A DNA stretch of 64,000 bases from Amycolatopsis vastitatis (GTDB taxonomy: Bacteria; Actinomycetota; Actinomycetes; Mycobacteriales; Pseudonocardiaceae), in the NCBI RefSeq assembly GCF_002234595.1, contig NZ_NMUL01000026.1:83066-147065 (forward strand). The letters run 5' to 3'. Positions 1 to 8,803 of this stretch are shown one piece after another. The position numbers were made by a program, and so were the translations under genes. Numbering within the stretch: the stretch's first letter is position 1; each line of letters begins with the position of its first letter. The notes under the pieces are model-generated. The model had not been told where the DNA came from and made no database searches. It saw only the letters and a program-made list of their open reading frames with translations.

Positions 1-1431
1 GACTTCCGCCGCGTCCGGCTTCACCGTCGCGAACGCCGCCGCCGCGGCCTTCAGGGTGGGCTCCAGGAAGTCGGTTGCCCGGCCGGTGAGCTCGCCCGAC
101 GGGGCGAACGGGTTGAAGTCCGGGCCGCCCGAGCCCGTGATGGCCGCCGCGTAGCCCAGCTGGTCGCCCGCCGCGTGCTGGAGGACCTGGGTGACGTTCC
201 ACTCCGAGCACGGCGTCGGGGCCGCCCAGTCCCGCACGCCCGCGATCGCCGACCGCAGGGCCTCGTGGGCCGCCGCCAGGACCGGCCACGACGAGCCGCG
301 GGTCAGGCCCGCGAAGAACCCGCGGATGTCACCCACCAGGACGTTCGTGGCCTCGTGTGCCGCGTAGTGGCCCGCCGCGTCGCGGGGGCCGCCGCTGCCG
401 GACTGCACGTCGTAGGCGTTCCAGCTGACGATGTTCGCGTGGTCGCGCTCGGCGAACCGGCGGATCGACTGGAAGTCGCCCGCGAACATCGCCAGGCCCG
501 TCGGCACCGTCGTCGGCCCCTCCGGGCGCGCCGTCGTGTGCGCGTCCTCGTAGTAGAAGCGGATCGACGAGCCGCCGGTGCGGGTCAGCCAGTACAGCGC
601 CACGTTGGCCAGGACGAAGTCGGCGTCGAGGTGCTCGCCGAACAGCTGGGCGTTCCACGCCAGGAGGCCCAGCGGGGAGTCCGCGAGCGCGAACGCCAGC
701 GTGTGCGGCTGCTGGCTGTGCAGCGTGTTGAAGGAGAACATGTTCTCGTAGAACCACTGCAGGTGCGCGAGCGCGGCCTGGTCGGCTTCGCTCAGGTCCG
801 CCATCTCGGCCGGGTCGCCGGAGGGGAACGCGAACAGCTGCGTGACGTGCACGCCGACGACCTTCTCCGGCGCGAGCCTGCCGATCTCCGGCGAGACCAT
901 CGACCCCGCGTCGTTGCCGACCGCGCCGTACTTCTCGTAGCCGAGACGGCTCATCAGCTCGGTCCACGCCGCCGCCGTGCGGTGCGTGCCCCAGCCCGCC
1001 GACCGCGTCGGGCCCGAGAAGCCGAAGCCCGGCAGGGACGGGATGACCAGGTGGAACGCCGGCTCGTCCGCCGACTCCGGCTCGGTCAGCGGGCCGATCA
1101 CGTCGAGGTACTCCACGATCGAGCCCGGCCAGCCGTGCGTCAGCACCAGCGGCGTCGCGTCCTCCCGCGAAGACCGGACGTGCAGGAAGTGGATGGTCTC
1201 GCCGTCGATCTCGGTCACGAACTGCGGGTACGCGTTGAGCCGCGCCTCGAAGGCCCGCCAGTCGAACTTCTCCAGCCAGTGCTCGGCCAGCGCGCGGACC
1301 CGCTCGTTCGTGACGCCGTACCCGGCGGGCAGGTCGTCCGGCCACAGCGCGCCGCGCAGGCGGTTCTGCAGGTCGTCCAGCGCGGACTGGGGGATCTCGG
1401 CGCGGAACGGGCGGAGGGCGGGGACCGTCAT
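1..1431 (-). CDS. epoxide hydrolase fused to TIGR03086/maleylpyruvate-isomerase-like domain (3' end cut by window)
   Basis: The reading frame starts at ATG 1431 and stays open to base 1, so 477 codons are visible and the C-terminus is missing. Residues about 1-375 are an alpha/beta-hydrolase of the epoxide hydrolase family. An N-terminal EHN segment is followed by the oxyanion motif HGWPGS at 99-104, the nucleophile Asp174 in GNDAGS and the catalytic His355 in GHYAA. The expected role is opening of epoxides to diols in the cytosol. From about residue 384 a second domain begins with PTPCSEWNV (Cys408), the signature of TIGR03086 proteins, DinB-like four-helix bundles related to mycothiol-dependent maleylpyruvate isomerase. 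No stop lies between the two parts. The gene is divergent from the TetR gene at 1517 and shares its promoter region. The hydrolase call is firm. The chemistry of the fusion is unknown. Confidence 0.85.
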   Translation of the reverse strand, partial: MTVPALRPFRAEIPQSALDDLQNRLRGALWPDDLPAGYGVTNERVRALAEHWLEKFDWRAFEARLNAYPQFVTEIDGETIHFLHVRSSREDATPLVLTHGWPGSIVEYLDVIGPLTEPESADEPAFHLVIPSLPGFGFSGPTRSAGWGTHRTAAAWTELMSRLGYEKYGAVGNDAGSMVSPEIGRLAPEKVVGVHVTQLFAFPSGDPAEMADLSEADQAALAHLQWFYENMFSFNTLHSQQPHTLAFALADSPLGLLAWNAQLFGEHLDADFVLANVALYWLTRTGGSSIRFYYEDAHTTARPEGPTTVPTGLAMFAGDFQSIRRFAERDHANIVSWNAYDVQSGSGGPRDAAGHYAAHEATNVLVGDIRGFFAGLTRGSSWPVLAAAHEALRSAIAGVRDWAAPTPCSEWNVTQVLQHAAGDQLGYAAAITGSGGPDFNPFAPSGELTGRATDFLEPTLKAAAAAFATVKPDAAEV

Positions 1432-1449
1432 GGCTGGCTCCTTCGGACT

Positions 1450-1499
1450 GGAACGGAATGCTTTGTTCCGAACTCTAGCAGAGCGGAACGATCCGTTCC
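1450..1499. promoter_or_regulatory. divergent promoter region with two GGAAC/GTTCC inverted repeats (TetR operator candidate)
   Basis: Between the divergent epoxide hydrolase and tetR genes lies GGAACG-ATC-CGTTCC (1485-1499), a perfect 6-bp inverted repeat. A second related pair, GGAAC (1450-1454) and GTTCC (1465-1469), lies next to it. The placement fits autoregulation by the adjacent TetR protein. The sites are read directly; binding is inferred. Confidence 0.6.
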
Positions 1500-1516
1500 A
1501 GTGTTAATCTCGGCCC

Positions 1517-2143
1517 ATGAGTGAGACAGCCCTGCCCGGCCGCCGCGGCCAGGCCGCCCGCAACGACGTCGTCATCCTCGATGCCGCCCGCCAGGTCTTC
1601 CTCGTGGACCCGAAGGCGCCGATCTCGCACGTCGCCGAGCGTGCGGGGGTCGGGATCAGCGCGCTCTACCGCCGGTACCCCAGCAAGGAGGTGCTGCTGT
1701 GCCGGCTGTGCCACGACGGCCTCCGCCGGTTCATCGGCGAAGCCGAAGCCGCGGCCGGGGAGCCCGACGGCTGGACGGCGCTGACCGGGTTCCTCGCCCG
1801 GGTCGTGGACGCCGATGTGCACTCGCTGACCGTCCACCTCGCGGGCACGTTCACCCCGACGGCCGAGATGGGCGCCGACGCCCGCCGGGCCAACGAGCTG
1901 GCGGCCGGCCTGGTCGCCCGGGCCCACGAGAGCGGGCGTCTGCGCCGTGACGCCGTCGCCGAGGACATCGGCATGATCCTCGAATGCTGCGCGGCGATCC
2001 GCGTCGACGACCCGGAGCGCACCGCGCAGTTGCGGCGCCGGTACCTCGCCCTGCTCGTCGAGGGATTGTCGGCGGGCGGCCCCGATCTGCCGGGCCCGCC
2101 GCCGCGCCCGGGTGAGATGAACGGCCGCTGGCGTCCCTCCTGA
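1517..2143 (+). CDS. TetR/AcrR family transcriptional regulator
   Basis: The 208-residue protein has an N-terminal TetR helix-turn-helix at about residues 15-65. It includes the recognition segment AERAGVGISALYRRYPSKE, followed by a helical ligand-binding C-terminus of the kind that ends with a Pro-rich tail. The start ATG at 1517 lies just downstream of the GGAACG inverted repeats. It most likely represses itself and the divergent epoxide hydrolase, releasing on binding a small hydrophobic ligand. The ligand cannot be read from the sequence. Length and domain order are normal for the family. Confidence 0.88.
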   Translation: MSETALPGRRGQAARNDVVILDAARQVFLVDPKAPISHVAERAGVGISALYRRYPSKEVLLCRLCHDGLRRFIGEAEAAAGEPDGWTALTGFLARVVDADVHSLTVHLAGTFTPTAEMGADARRANELAAGLVARAHESGRLRRDAVAEDIGMILECCAAIRVDDPERTAQLRRRYLALLVEGLSAGGPDLPGPPPRPGEMNGRWRPS

Positions 2144-2271
2144 CGGCGGTGCCGCGGCGCGTCCGGATGGCGGTAACGAATTCCGGGAGTGCGACGACTG
2201 ATCAGCGTCGGCTGTCCACAAAAGACCACGAAAATCTGTCAGAGCGGCATTCCCCGGACCGGAACAGCGAG

Positions 2272-3147
2272 ATGACGATTATGCAAAGAAGCTGGCGACG
2301 GACCACGATTCTGTCCTCGGTGGCCGCACTGGCCACGGCGTTCCTCGCGATCGCGCCCGCGGCGCAGGCCGCACCGCCCACCAGTTCCGTCGAAGTCAGT
2401 CCCACTACCGTGCTGCCGGGGCAGACATTCACCGTCACGCAAACCATTTACAACCCCACCGATTTCACGGTGACTTTCGCGAAGGGCGCCATTTACGGCA
2501 CGCCGACCGCGATCACCGACGTCGTCGACGTCGTGTCCTGCACCAACACGACGGCGGTCGGCTGCTTCCAGGCCGGGAGCAGTTACCGTGCCGCGTTCGG
2601 CGATCTCGAGGCCGGCGGCACGAGGACCACGGTGTGGACCTTGCGAGTCAAGGACACCGCGGCACCCGGGTCGTTCACGCTGCAGCACCAGTTCGTCGGT
2701 GACAACTACGCCTTCGAAACCCTCGACGGCCCCGTGATCACCATCGCCGAGCCGGCCACGCAGGCCGACGTCAAGGTCGCGCTGGGCGCCACCGGGCACG
2801 GCGGGCTGAACGCGCGCATCGACTACACGGTGACCGTGACGAACAGCGGCCCGGCCGCGGCGTCCGGAATCCGGGTCGTGGCAACGTATCCGGCGGGCCT
2901 GTCGTTCGGCAGCGGTGCCGGGTGCGTCCACGTGAGCGGCACTCGGACAGTCAACTGTGACGTCGCTTCGCTGGCCAGTGGCGCGTCCGCGACGCCCAAG
3001 TTCTCCGTGAACGGCGGCCTGCTCGCGTTGGGTTCGTACACCACGACCGCCAAGCGGACGGCGAGCTCGCCGGAGGATCCCAGCAGCGCCAACGACAGCG
3101 CGTCGAAGACGTGCTCGGCGCTCACCGGGCTCATCGTGACCTGCTGA
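2272..3147 (+). CDS. secreted protein with DUF11-like repeat domain
   Basis: This predicted exported protein has 291 residues if ATG 2272 is used; ATG 2281 is an alternative that begins at the charged MQRSWRR segment. A signal peptide ends near AAQAA, followed by two beta-sandwich segments. The second (from about TQADVKVALGATG) has the DUF11/CARDB pattern DYTVTVTNSGPAAASGI, typical of extracellular adhesin-like modules. Paired cysteines suggest disulfides outside the cell, and the protein ends in a Cys. It has no sortase or membrane anchor, so it is probably released. Function is unknown. It converges on the protease gene across a shared terminator. Confidence 0.75.
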   Translation: MTIMQRSWRRTTILSSVAALATAFLAIAPAAQAAPPTSSVEVSPTTVLPGQTFTVTQTIYNPTDFTVTFAKGAIYGTPTAITDVVDVVSCTNTTAVGCFQAGSSYRAAFGDLEAGGTRTTVWTLRVKDTAAPGSFTLQHQFVGDNYAFETLDGPVITIAEPATQADVKVALGATGHGGLNARIDYTVTVTNSGPAAASGIRVVATYPAGLSFGSGAGCVHVSGTRTVNCDVASLASGASATPKFSVNGGLLALGSYTTTAKRTASSPEDPSSANDSASKTCSALTGLIVTC

Positions 3148-3162
3148 GGGTTCGCGAGAGGT

Positions 3163-3204
3163 GAACCGGGCTCGTGTCTTCCGCCAGGGACGCGGGCCCG
3201 GTTC
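3163..3204. terminator. bidirectional terminator hairpin
   Basis: The 9-bp arms GAACCGGGC (3163-3171) and GCCCGGTTC (3196-3204) are perfectly complementary. They lie between two convergent genes ending at 3147 (+) and 3210 (-). There is no U-tract, as usual in actinomycetes. Confidence 0.6.
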
Positions 3205-3209
3205 GCGTT

Positions 3210-3965
3210 TCAGCCGGTGACCGACGCGTACAGCTTCGCGATGTCGTCGTCGAAATACGCGCTGTAGGAAACGTCCGGCGTATCCCCGCCGAGCTGGTAA
3301 CCGCCGATGACGCCGATGACCGCGCCGTCGGTCACCCACGGCCCGCCACTGGTGCCGTCGGGGAAACCGGGGCACGCCACGCGCATTTGGTAGGTGTCCG
3401 AGCGCGTGGTGGTTCCTTCGCAGACCACCGGGGAATCGGTCGTGTCGGGGTAGCCCGTGAGGGTGATCCGGTGGTCGAATCCGCGGTCGGTGCCGAGGAC
3501 GTTCGCGCCCGTGAGGCTTTCCAGCGAGTTCGCGTTTCCGGCCTGCCGGACGGTGAGAAACGCGAAATCCAGATCCGGGTCGGCCGACGACCGCCAGCCG
3601 TCGGCGACGGACACCGAGGTCACCGGCCACATCCCGAACGGCGCGACGCCGTCGTGGTAGCCCGGCGCGAAGGTCATGCCGTCCCGGACGCAGTGCGCGG
3701 CGGTCAGGACGAGGTCGCCGGCGCCGGAGTGCACGACGCTCGCCGTGCAGAAGTGGCTGCCGTTCGCGAACAGCGCCCCGACCGGGGAAGCGGCCTTCGG
3801 CGCGGGCGGAGCGGCGAGGGTGACCGGAGTCGGTGCCGGGGTGGTGACCGCGCCCGCGGCGTAGGCGTCGTCGGCGGTCGTGCCGGTGCCGAGGACCAGC
3901 CCGGTCCCCATGACCAGCAACGTCGCCGCGGCCGTCAGCGCGGTGCGGGGAAACTTGATCGCCAC
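3210..3965 (-). CDS. secreted trypsin-like serine protease
   Basis: This 251-residue S1-family endopeptidase is exported. Residues 1-38 form a Sec signal peptide, followed by an Ala/Pro-rich propeptide-like stretch to about 60. The triad is visible: His91 in LTAAHC, Asp133 in DLDFAF and Ser206 in GTSGGP. Cys73-Cys92 and Cys182-Cys198 are placed to form disulfides. The family cleaves peptide bonds in extracellular proteins; substrate choice cannot be read. The start ATG 3965 gives a clean signal peptide. The 146 bp upstream, to the end of the LAL gene at 4112, must hold its promoter. Confidence 0.88.
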   Translation of the reverse strand: MAIKFPRTALTAAATLLVMGTGLVLGTGTTADDAYAAGAVTTPAPTPVTLAAPPAPKAASPVGALFANGSHFCTASVVHSGAGDLVLTAAHCVRDGMTFAPGYHDGVAPFGMWPVTSVSVADGWRSSADPDLDFAFLTVRQAGNANSLESLTGANVLGTDRGFDHRITLTGYPDTTDSPVVCEGTTTRSDTYQMRVACPGFPDGTSGGPWVTDGAVIGVIGGYQLGGDTPDVSYSAYFDDDIAKLYASVTG

Positions 3966-4111
3966 CGGTCCAGATCACCACAGCGGCGCCGGATCCGCAG
4001 CGTGCGCGGCCCGATGCACAGCGATCTCATAGTGACCTCACAGCGCTGCACAGGCTGCGCGACCGCGCGGTCCGCGGCGCGAGCCGGGGTCGGTGCGGCA
4101 GTTCGTCGTTT

Positions 4112-6880
4112 TCATCGAAGCGGTGTTCGAGTTCGGTCCGCGATAAGGCCCCGGCGGTGCGCCCACGCCGCCACCTCGGTCCGGTTCGCCAGCCCCAGCT
4201 TGGCCAGGACACTGCGGACGTGGCTTTCCACCGTGCGCTCGGACAGCACCAGCCGGTGGGCGATCTGGCGGTTGCTCAGCGCGCCGGCCACCAGCGCCAC
4301 GATCTCCCGTTCGCGGCCGGTCAGCGGATCGGCTTCGGTGCGCACCTGGTCGAGCAACGCGGTCGCGTCGCGCACCCAGCCGGGCATGCCGAGCCGCCGG
4401 GCTTCGTCGGCGGCTTGCCGGGCCAGGGTCTCCGCCCGCGGCAGCTCTCCCAGCGTGGCCAGCTCGCCCGCCAGCCGGACGCGGTTGTGCACGACGTAGG
4501 GCCGGGCGCCGAGCCGCGTGTCCCACGCGATCGCCTCTTCGAAGAGCGGCACAGCCTCGGCGTGCCGCCCGAGGAGGGCGGCCAGGCGGCCGGCCCAGCT
4601 GCTGGAGCAGTCGCTGCAGAAGGTGCCCGCGCCACGCGAGCCGACCGGCGGCTCCTCCTCCATCCGCTTCGCGAGCCACTCCGCGGTTTCAAGGTCCTCG
4701 AAAGCTTCCAGCAGCGGCAGGAGGGTCGGGCCGATCCCCGGCGGATGCCCGACGAAATCGGGGTCGCGCAGGTGCGGGCGCAGGGCGTCGTAGGCGGCTC
4801 GCGCCTCGTCGCGGCGGCCGGTGATCAGGGCGCACAGCGGCCGGGAGACGACCGTGATCGGCAGCGGCGGCGCGATCGCCAGCAGCTCGTCGTACCCGTC
4901 CGGCAGCTCGGCCGGGTCGCCGACCACCTCGGCCAGCTGCTGCGCGAAGGCGAAGGACATCGCGACCGTGGACCGGTCCTCGCCCAGTTCCGCCTCCGCG
5001 AGCTCGGCCGCGAGCCGGTTCAGCTCGCGGCTCTCGGCGAACGCGCCGCGGTAGGCCGCGACGGACGCCCGCAGCCGCAGCTCGTGCCAGCGGACGAGTG
5101 GCAGCCGCGTCGTCGCCGCGAGGTCGGAGATCGCGCTCAGCTCGGCGTCGACCACGGGGATCGTGCCGACCTCGAACGCCGCGTCGATCCGCCACTTGTG
5201 CCCCCACAGCGCCACGAGCGGCCGTCCGGGTCCGCCCAGGGACACGGCGAGCGCGCCGAGCCGCAGCCGTTCGGCCAGAGGCAGGTCCCTCGGGCGCGTC
5301 TTCAGCCGGGCGCGGACGGCGTCGAGCCGCGCCTCCTGGTCGCCGGAGGACTCCGCGAGGGCCAGCGCTTCGTCGGCGGCCTTCGCCGCTTCGCTCGTCT
5401 TCCCGCAGTCGGCCGCCACCGAGGCCGACTGCGCGAGCAGCTTCGCCCGCACCGCCGGATCCCCGTCCGGGCCGATCGCGGCCAGCGCGGACGCCGTGAG
5501 TTCAGCCATCTCCGGCAGCAGCCCGGGCGCGGCGGTGTCCCGGACGACGAGCGCCGCGGCGGCCGCCAGCGCCGGATCGGACGTCAGCGCGGCGGCTTCG
5601 CGTGCGTGGTCCAGGCTGCGCGCGAACCGGCCCGCCCGGTACTCCGCGGTCGCGAGGTCGACGAGCAGGGCGGCGAGCCCGTCGCCGGTGCCCGCGCGGC
5701 GGCGGCAGCCGAGTGCGAGGGCCAGGAAGCGCGCGGCTTCGGTGAAGGCGAGCGAGCGGGTCGCGTCCCGCGCCGCCGTTTCGGCCCAGTCCGCCGCGCG
5801 GGCGAGGGCGTCCGGCGTCGCCGCGGCCCGCAGCCAGTGCCCGGCCACGACCCCCGGCTCGGCCCGGTGCTCCAGCGCGGCCGCCGTCCGGGCGTGCAGC
5901 TCCTCGCGGACGCCCTGGTCGAGGTCGGCGTAGATCCCGTCGCGCACGACGGCGTGGGCGAACCGCCGGGATCCGGCGACGGCGGGGAGCAGCACGCCGG
6001 CGCGCACCGCGCGGTCGAGCGCCTCGACGACGCCGTCCACCGGCTGCGCGGCCACTTCGGCGACGACGTGCGCTTCGACCTCCTCGCCGAGGACCGAGGC
6101 GATCGCCAGCAGCTCCCGAGTCCCCGCGTCCAGCCCGGCGACCGTGGTGCGGACGAGGTGCCGCAGCTCGGCCTCGCCGCCGCCGGTCGCCGCCGACCGG
6201 GCCACCGCCTTGAGGTAGAGCGGGTTCCCGCCCGACCGCCGCCACGCGTCGACGGCGTCGGCATCGGCCCGGCCGATCCCGGCGAGGTAGGCGCGGACGT
6301 CGGGCTCGGTCAGCGGGTCCAGGCGGAGGCTTTCCGTGCCCGGCCGCCCCAGCAGGTCCGGGAGCGCCTCGAAGAGCGGGCCGGACGAGCCGGTGTCCCG
6401 GTACGTCGCGACCACGGCGAGCCGGGAGCGGCGGATCTCCCCGGCCAGGTGCCGCAGCAGCCGCAGCGACGCCTCGTCGGCCCAGTGCACGTCCTCCAGG
6501 ACCACGACGAGGCCGTCCGGGCCGGCTGCGTCGACCAGCGCGTCGGCGGCCACCGCGACGAACCGGAACCGGGCCGCGACCAGGTCGGCGCCGTCGCGGC
6601 CGTCGAGGTCGGCGAGGGCGCGGGAAACCTCCGCGCCGGCTTCCGGCAGCGCCCGCAGCACCCGCCGCCACGGCCACAGCGGCGGGGCGCCCGGGTCGTC
6701 GACGCACCGGCCCCAGACGGCGGCCCGGTCCGTGACGGTCTCGACCAGGCGGGTCTTGCCGATCCCCGCCGGACCGCCGACGAGGACCAGCGCGCCGGTG
6801 CCCCCGGCCGCCGCCGCGAGCCACGCGCGCAGGTCGGCCGCGGCACCGGCCCGCCCGACGAACGGCTCGCTGCGCGTCAC
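4112..6880 (-). CDS. LAL-type ATP-binding LuxR family regulator
   Basis: This large cytoplasmic regulator has 922 residues from GTG 6880. The start was chosen because the longer frame to 7012 would run into the divergent gene at 7002. The N-terminal AAA/STAND ATPase has Walker A GGPAGIGKT at 35-43 and a Walker B region VVVLEDVHWADE. A long helical TPR-like middle follows. The C-terminal LuxR helix-turn-helix begins at LTGREREIVALVAGALSNRQ. LAL proteins activate pathway genes in response to ATP and small-molecule inducers. The divergent 7002-8059 unit is the obvious nearby candidate target, but this is inference. Confidence 0.88.
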   Translation of the reverse strand: MTRSEPFVGRAGAAADLRAWLAAAAGGTGALVLVGGPAGIGKTRLVETVTDRAAVWGRCVDDPGAPPLWPWRRVLRALPEAGAEVSRALADLDGRDGADLVAARFRFVAVAADALVDAAGPDGLVVVLEDVHWADEASLRLLRHLAGEIRRSRLAVVATYRDTGSSGPLFEALPDLLGRPGTESLRLDPLTEPDVRAYLAGIGRADADAVDAWRRSGGNPLYLKAVARSAATGGGEAELRHLVRTTVAGLDAGTRELLAIASVLGEEVEAHVVAEVAAQPVDGVVEALDRAVRAGVLLPAVAGSRRFAHAVVRDGIYADLDQGVREELHARTAAALEHRAEPGVVAGHWLRAAATPDALARAADWAETAARDATRSLAFTEAARFLALALGCRRRAGTGDGLAALLVDLATAEYRAGRFARSLDHAREAAALTSDPALAAAAALVVRDTAAPGLLPEMAELTASALAAIGPDGDPAVRAKLLAQSASVAADCGKTSEAAKAADEALALAESSGDQEARLDAVRARLKTRPRDLPLAERLRLGALAVSLGGPGRPLVALWGHKWRIDAAFEVGTIPVVDAELSAISDLAATTRLPLVRWHELRLRASVAAYRGAFAESRELNRLAAELAEAELGEDRSTVAMSFAFAQQLAEVVGDPAELPDGYDELLAIAPPLPITVVSRPLCALITGRRDEARAAYDALRPHLRDPDFVGHPPGIGPTLLPLLEAFEDLETAEWLAKRMEEEPPVGSRGAGTFCSDCSSSWAGRLAALLGRHAEAVPLFEEAIAWDTRLGARPYVVHNRVRLAGELATLGELPRAETLARQAADEARRLGMPGWVRDATALLDQVRTEADPLTGREREIVALVAGALSNRQIAHRLVLSERTVESHVRSVLAKLGLANRTEVAAWAHRRGLIADRTRTPLR

Positions 6881-7001
6881 CCGAGCAGTATCCCCTCCGC
6901 GTCCGGTTTCCGTGCCGTTCTCCGTACTGGCACTGATGTCCGGGAAGCCGTCCGTGGCGAGAGTGGCTCCCAACGGCTTGACCAGCGAAAAGGGAGCACC
7001 C

Positions 7002-7559
7002 ATGTACGCCACGATCCACCAGTTCAGGAGTCCTCTCGGGACTCACGACCTCGGCGAGGGCGCCCTCGGCGCCGCCACGCTCACCCAGCTCGGCGGCCAG
7101 GCCGGCGCCGTCGTCACCTTCTGGCCCGACGCCGCGGCCGCGGACGAGGCCGCCGCCCGGCGGCCCGCCGGGACCACCTGGCTCGACACCGGCGTCTACC
7201 GGGTCGTCGACGTGCAGCCGGCGTCGGACGCCGCCGCCTACGCCCAGATCACCTGGTTCGACGGGCCGCGCAGCGCCGACCAGTCGGCCGCCGAGCAGCG
7301 CGCGGGGCGCGAACGCATCTGGCCCGCGGTGCGGGGCATCGAGGGCGTTGGCACGACCTACGCCCTCATCGCCGAAGACCGGTCCCTGGTCGTCGTCGGG
7401 TTCACCGCGTCGCTGGCGACGGTCGAAGCCGTCCAGGAGGCGATCATGGCCACCGAGCTGCTGCCCGGCGAAGACCCAGCGCTGCTGCCCGGCGCCGACC
7501 GGATCGACTTGCACCGCGTGCTGCACGCGGCCCTGCCGGCGACGGCGGGTGCGCGATGA
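7002..7559 (+). CDS. hypothetical protein, dimeric alpha-beta barrel-like
   Basis: This 185-residue soluble protein starts at ATG 7002 after AAAGGGAG. The N-terminus MYATIHQFRSP, the length and the repeated half-domains (about 1-90 and 95-160) resemble tandem ferredoxin-like antibiotic-monooxygenase/stress-responsive barrels. There is no clear catalytic motif. Its stop overlaps the start of the YceI gene (ATGA), so the two are almost certainly cotranslated. It is divergent from the LAL regulator. The function assignment is weak and the fold is only suggested. Confidence 0.6.
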   Translation: MYATIHQFRSPLGTHDLGEGALGAATLTQLGGQAGAVVTFWPDAAAADEAAARRPAGTTWLDTGVYRVVDVQPASDAAAYAQITWFDGPRSADQSAAEQRAGRERIWPAVRGIEGVGTTYALIAEDRSLVVVGFTASLATVEAVQEAIMATELLPGEDPALLPGADRIDLHRVLHAALPATAGAR

Positions 7560-8059
7560 GCCCGCACACGGCGGCCACGCTCCGCACCGGGACGTGGACT
7601 GTCCTCAGTGGACGGACAACGGCGGCCTTCGAGGTCCGCAACTTCGGCTTCAACCGGGTGCGCGGCACGATCGGCGTCCGCGCCGGCACCGTCGAGGTGA
7701 GGGACGGCGAGGTGACGGCCGTCCGCGCGGAGCTGGACCTCGGCGCGCTCGACACCCGGAACCCGCGCCGCGACGCCGACCTGCGGAAGCCGCACCTGCT
7801 GGACAGCGCCGCCCGCCCGGAGCTGACGTTCGTGGCCGGCGGCGTGCAGCGGCGCGGCGGCGGCTGGGAAGTCACCGGCGAGCTGCGGCTGCGGGGGACG
7901 GCGTGCCCGCTGACGCTCGACGTCGAGCCACCCGGCGGCACCCGGGTCCGCGCGACCGGGACGCTGGACCGGGCGCCGCTCGGCATGCGCGCGCCGCGGC
8001 CGCTGATCGGCCGGTACGTCCGGATCGTCGTCGAGGCGGAGCTCGAGCCGCCTAGCTGA
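7556..8059 (+). CDS. YceI family protein
   Basis: This 167-residue protein has the YceI lipocalin-like barrel pattern: TWTVLSGRTTAAFEVRNFGF near the N-terminus, a middle with LDLGALDTRNPRRDADLR, and the typical ending GRYVRIVVEAELE. YceI proteins bind isoprenoid-like lipids. No signal peptide is visible here, so this copy is probably cytoplasmic. The ATG overlaps the preceding stop by 4 bp. It converges on and overlaps the rhomboid gene by 8 bp. Confidence 0.85.
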   Translation: MSPHTAATLRTGTWTVLSGRTTAAFEVRNFGFNRVRGTIGVRAGTVEVRDGEVTAVRAELDLGALDTRNPRRDADLRKPHLLDSAARPELTFVAGGVQRRGGGWEVTGELRLRGTACPLTLDVEPPGGTRVRATGTLDRAPLGMRAPRPLIGRYVRIVVEAELEPPS

Positions 8060-8708
8060 GGTCCTTGGGGAGCAGGGCGGTCGCCGCGTCGGGGGCGGTG
8101 ACCGCCTTGGGCCGCCGGTCGCGGAAGAGCCAGCCGCCGACGATGCCTCCGACGAACCCGAACAGGTGGCCCTGCCAGCTGACCCGCTCGTCGGTGGGCA
8201 GCAGCGACGTGAACTGGTAGGCGAAGCACAACGCCATCACCAGCCCGATCACGATGTCGATCGGGTGCCGGTCGAACAGTCCGCGCACGATGATGTAGCC
8301 GAAGTAGCCGAACACCAGGCCGCTGGCGCCGACGGTGATCGAGTTCGACGGAGAGATGAACCAGACGCCCAGCCCGCTCGCGACGATGATCAGCACGCTC
8401 ACGCTGAGCCACTTCTTCACCCCGCGGTAGGCGGCGAGGAACCCGAAGACGAACAGCGGCCCCGAGTTGCCTTCGATGTGGCCCCAGCTGGAGTGCATGA
8501 ACGGGGCGCTGAAGATCTCCGGCAGCGATGCCGGGTTGCGCGCCTCGATGCCGAACTCGCCGCTCAGGTCGTATCCCCCGACAGCGTTGACGATCTGCAC
8601 CAGCCACAGCACCGCCAGCAGGCCGACCATCACCCACAAGGCCTTCTTGGCCTCGGCGATCATCAGCTCGGCTTCGCTGCGGGCGGGGCCCTCACCGGTC
8701 GTGCTCAT
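8052..8708 (-). CDS. rhomboid family intramembrane serine protease
   Basis: This 218-residue membrane protein has about six transmembrane segments. Rhomboid hallmarks are present: the catalytic Ser in GASGLVFGYFG, the catalytic His in WQGHLFGFVGG, and the HSSWGHIEGN segment where the family has its conserved His/Asn oxyanion residues. It would cleave other membrane proteins within or near the bilayer. ATG 8708 was chosen because GGGGGAAA precedes it; longer starts have no ribosome site. It is transcribed towards yceI. Confidence 0.88.
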   Translation of the reverse strand: MSTTGEGPARSEAELMIAEAKKALWVMVGLLAVLWLVQIVNAVGGYDLSGEFGIEARNPASLPEIFSAPFMHSSWGHIEGNSGPLFVFGFLAAYRGVKKWLSVSVLIIVASGLGVWFISPSNSITVGASGLVFGYFGYIIVRGLFDRHPIDIVIGLVMALCFAYQFTSLLPTDERVSWQGHLFGFVGGIVGGWLFRDRRPKAVTAPDAATALLPKDLS

Positions 8709-8803
8709 GCGTTTCCCCCTGCTCCCTCGCGCGCCGAGGATAGCCGCCGGTGGCCCCGGACGCGGCGTTTCGGCCCCAGCTGTGACCTGGCAGGGTGGTG
8801 ACC

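Noticed and set aside
175..1524. Long open frame on the plus strand opposite the epoxide hydrolase
   Set aside because: Its Arg/Val-rich translation has no domain, while the minus strand encodes a full hydrolase with catalytic motifs. It is a high-GC antisense shadow.
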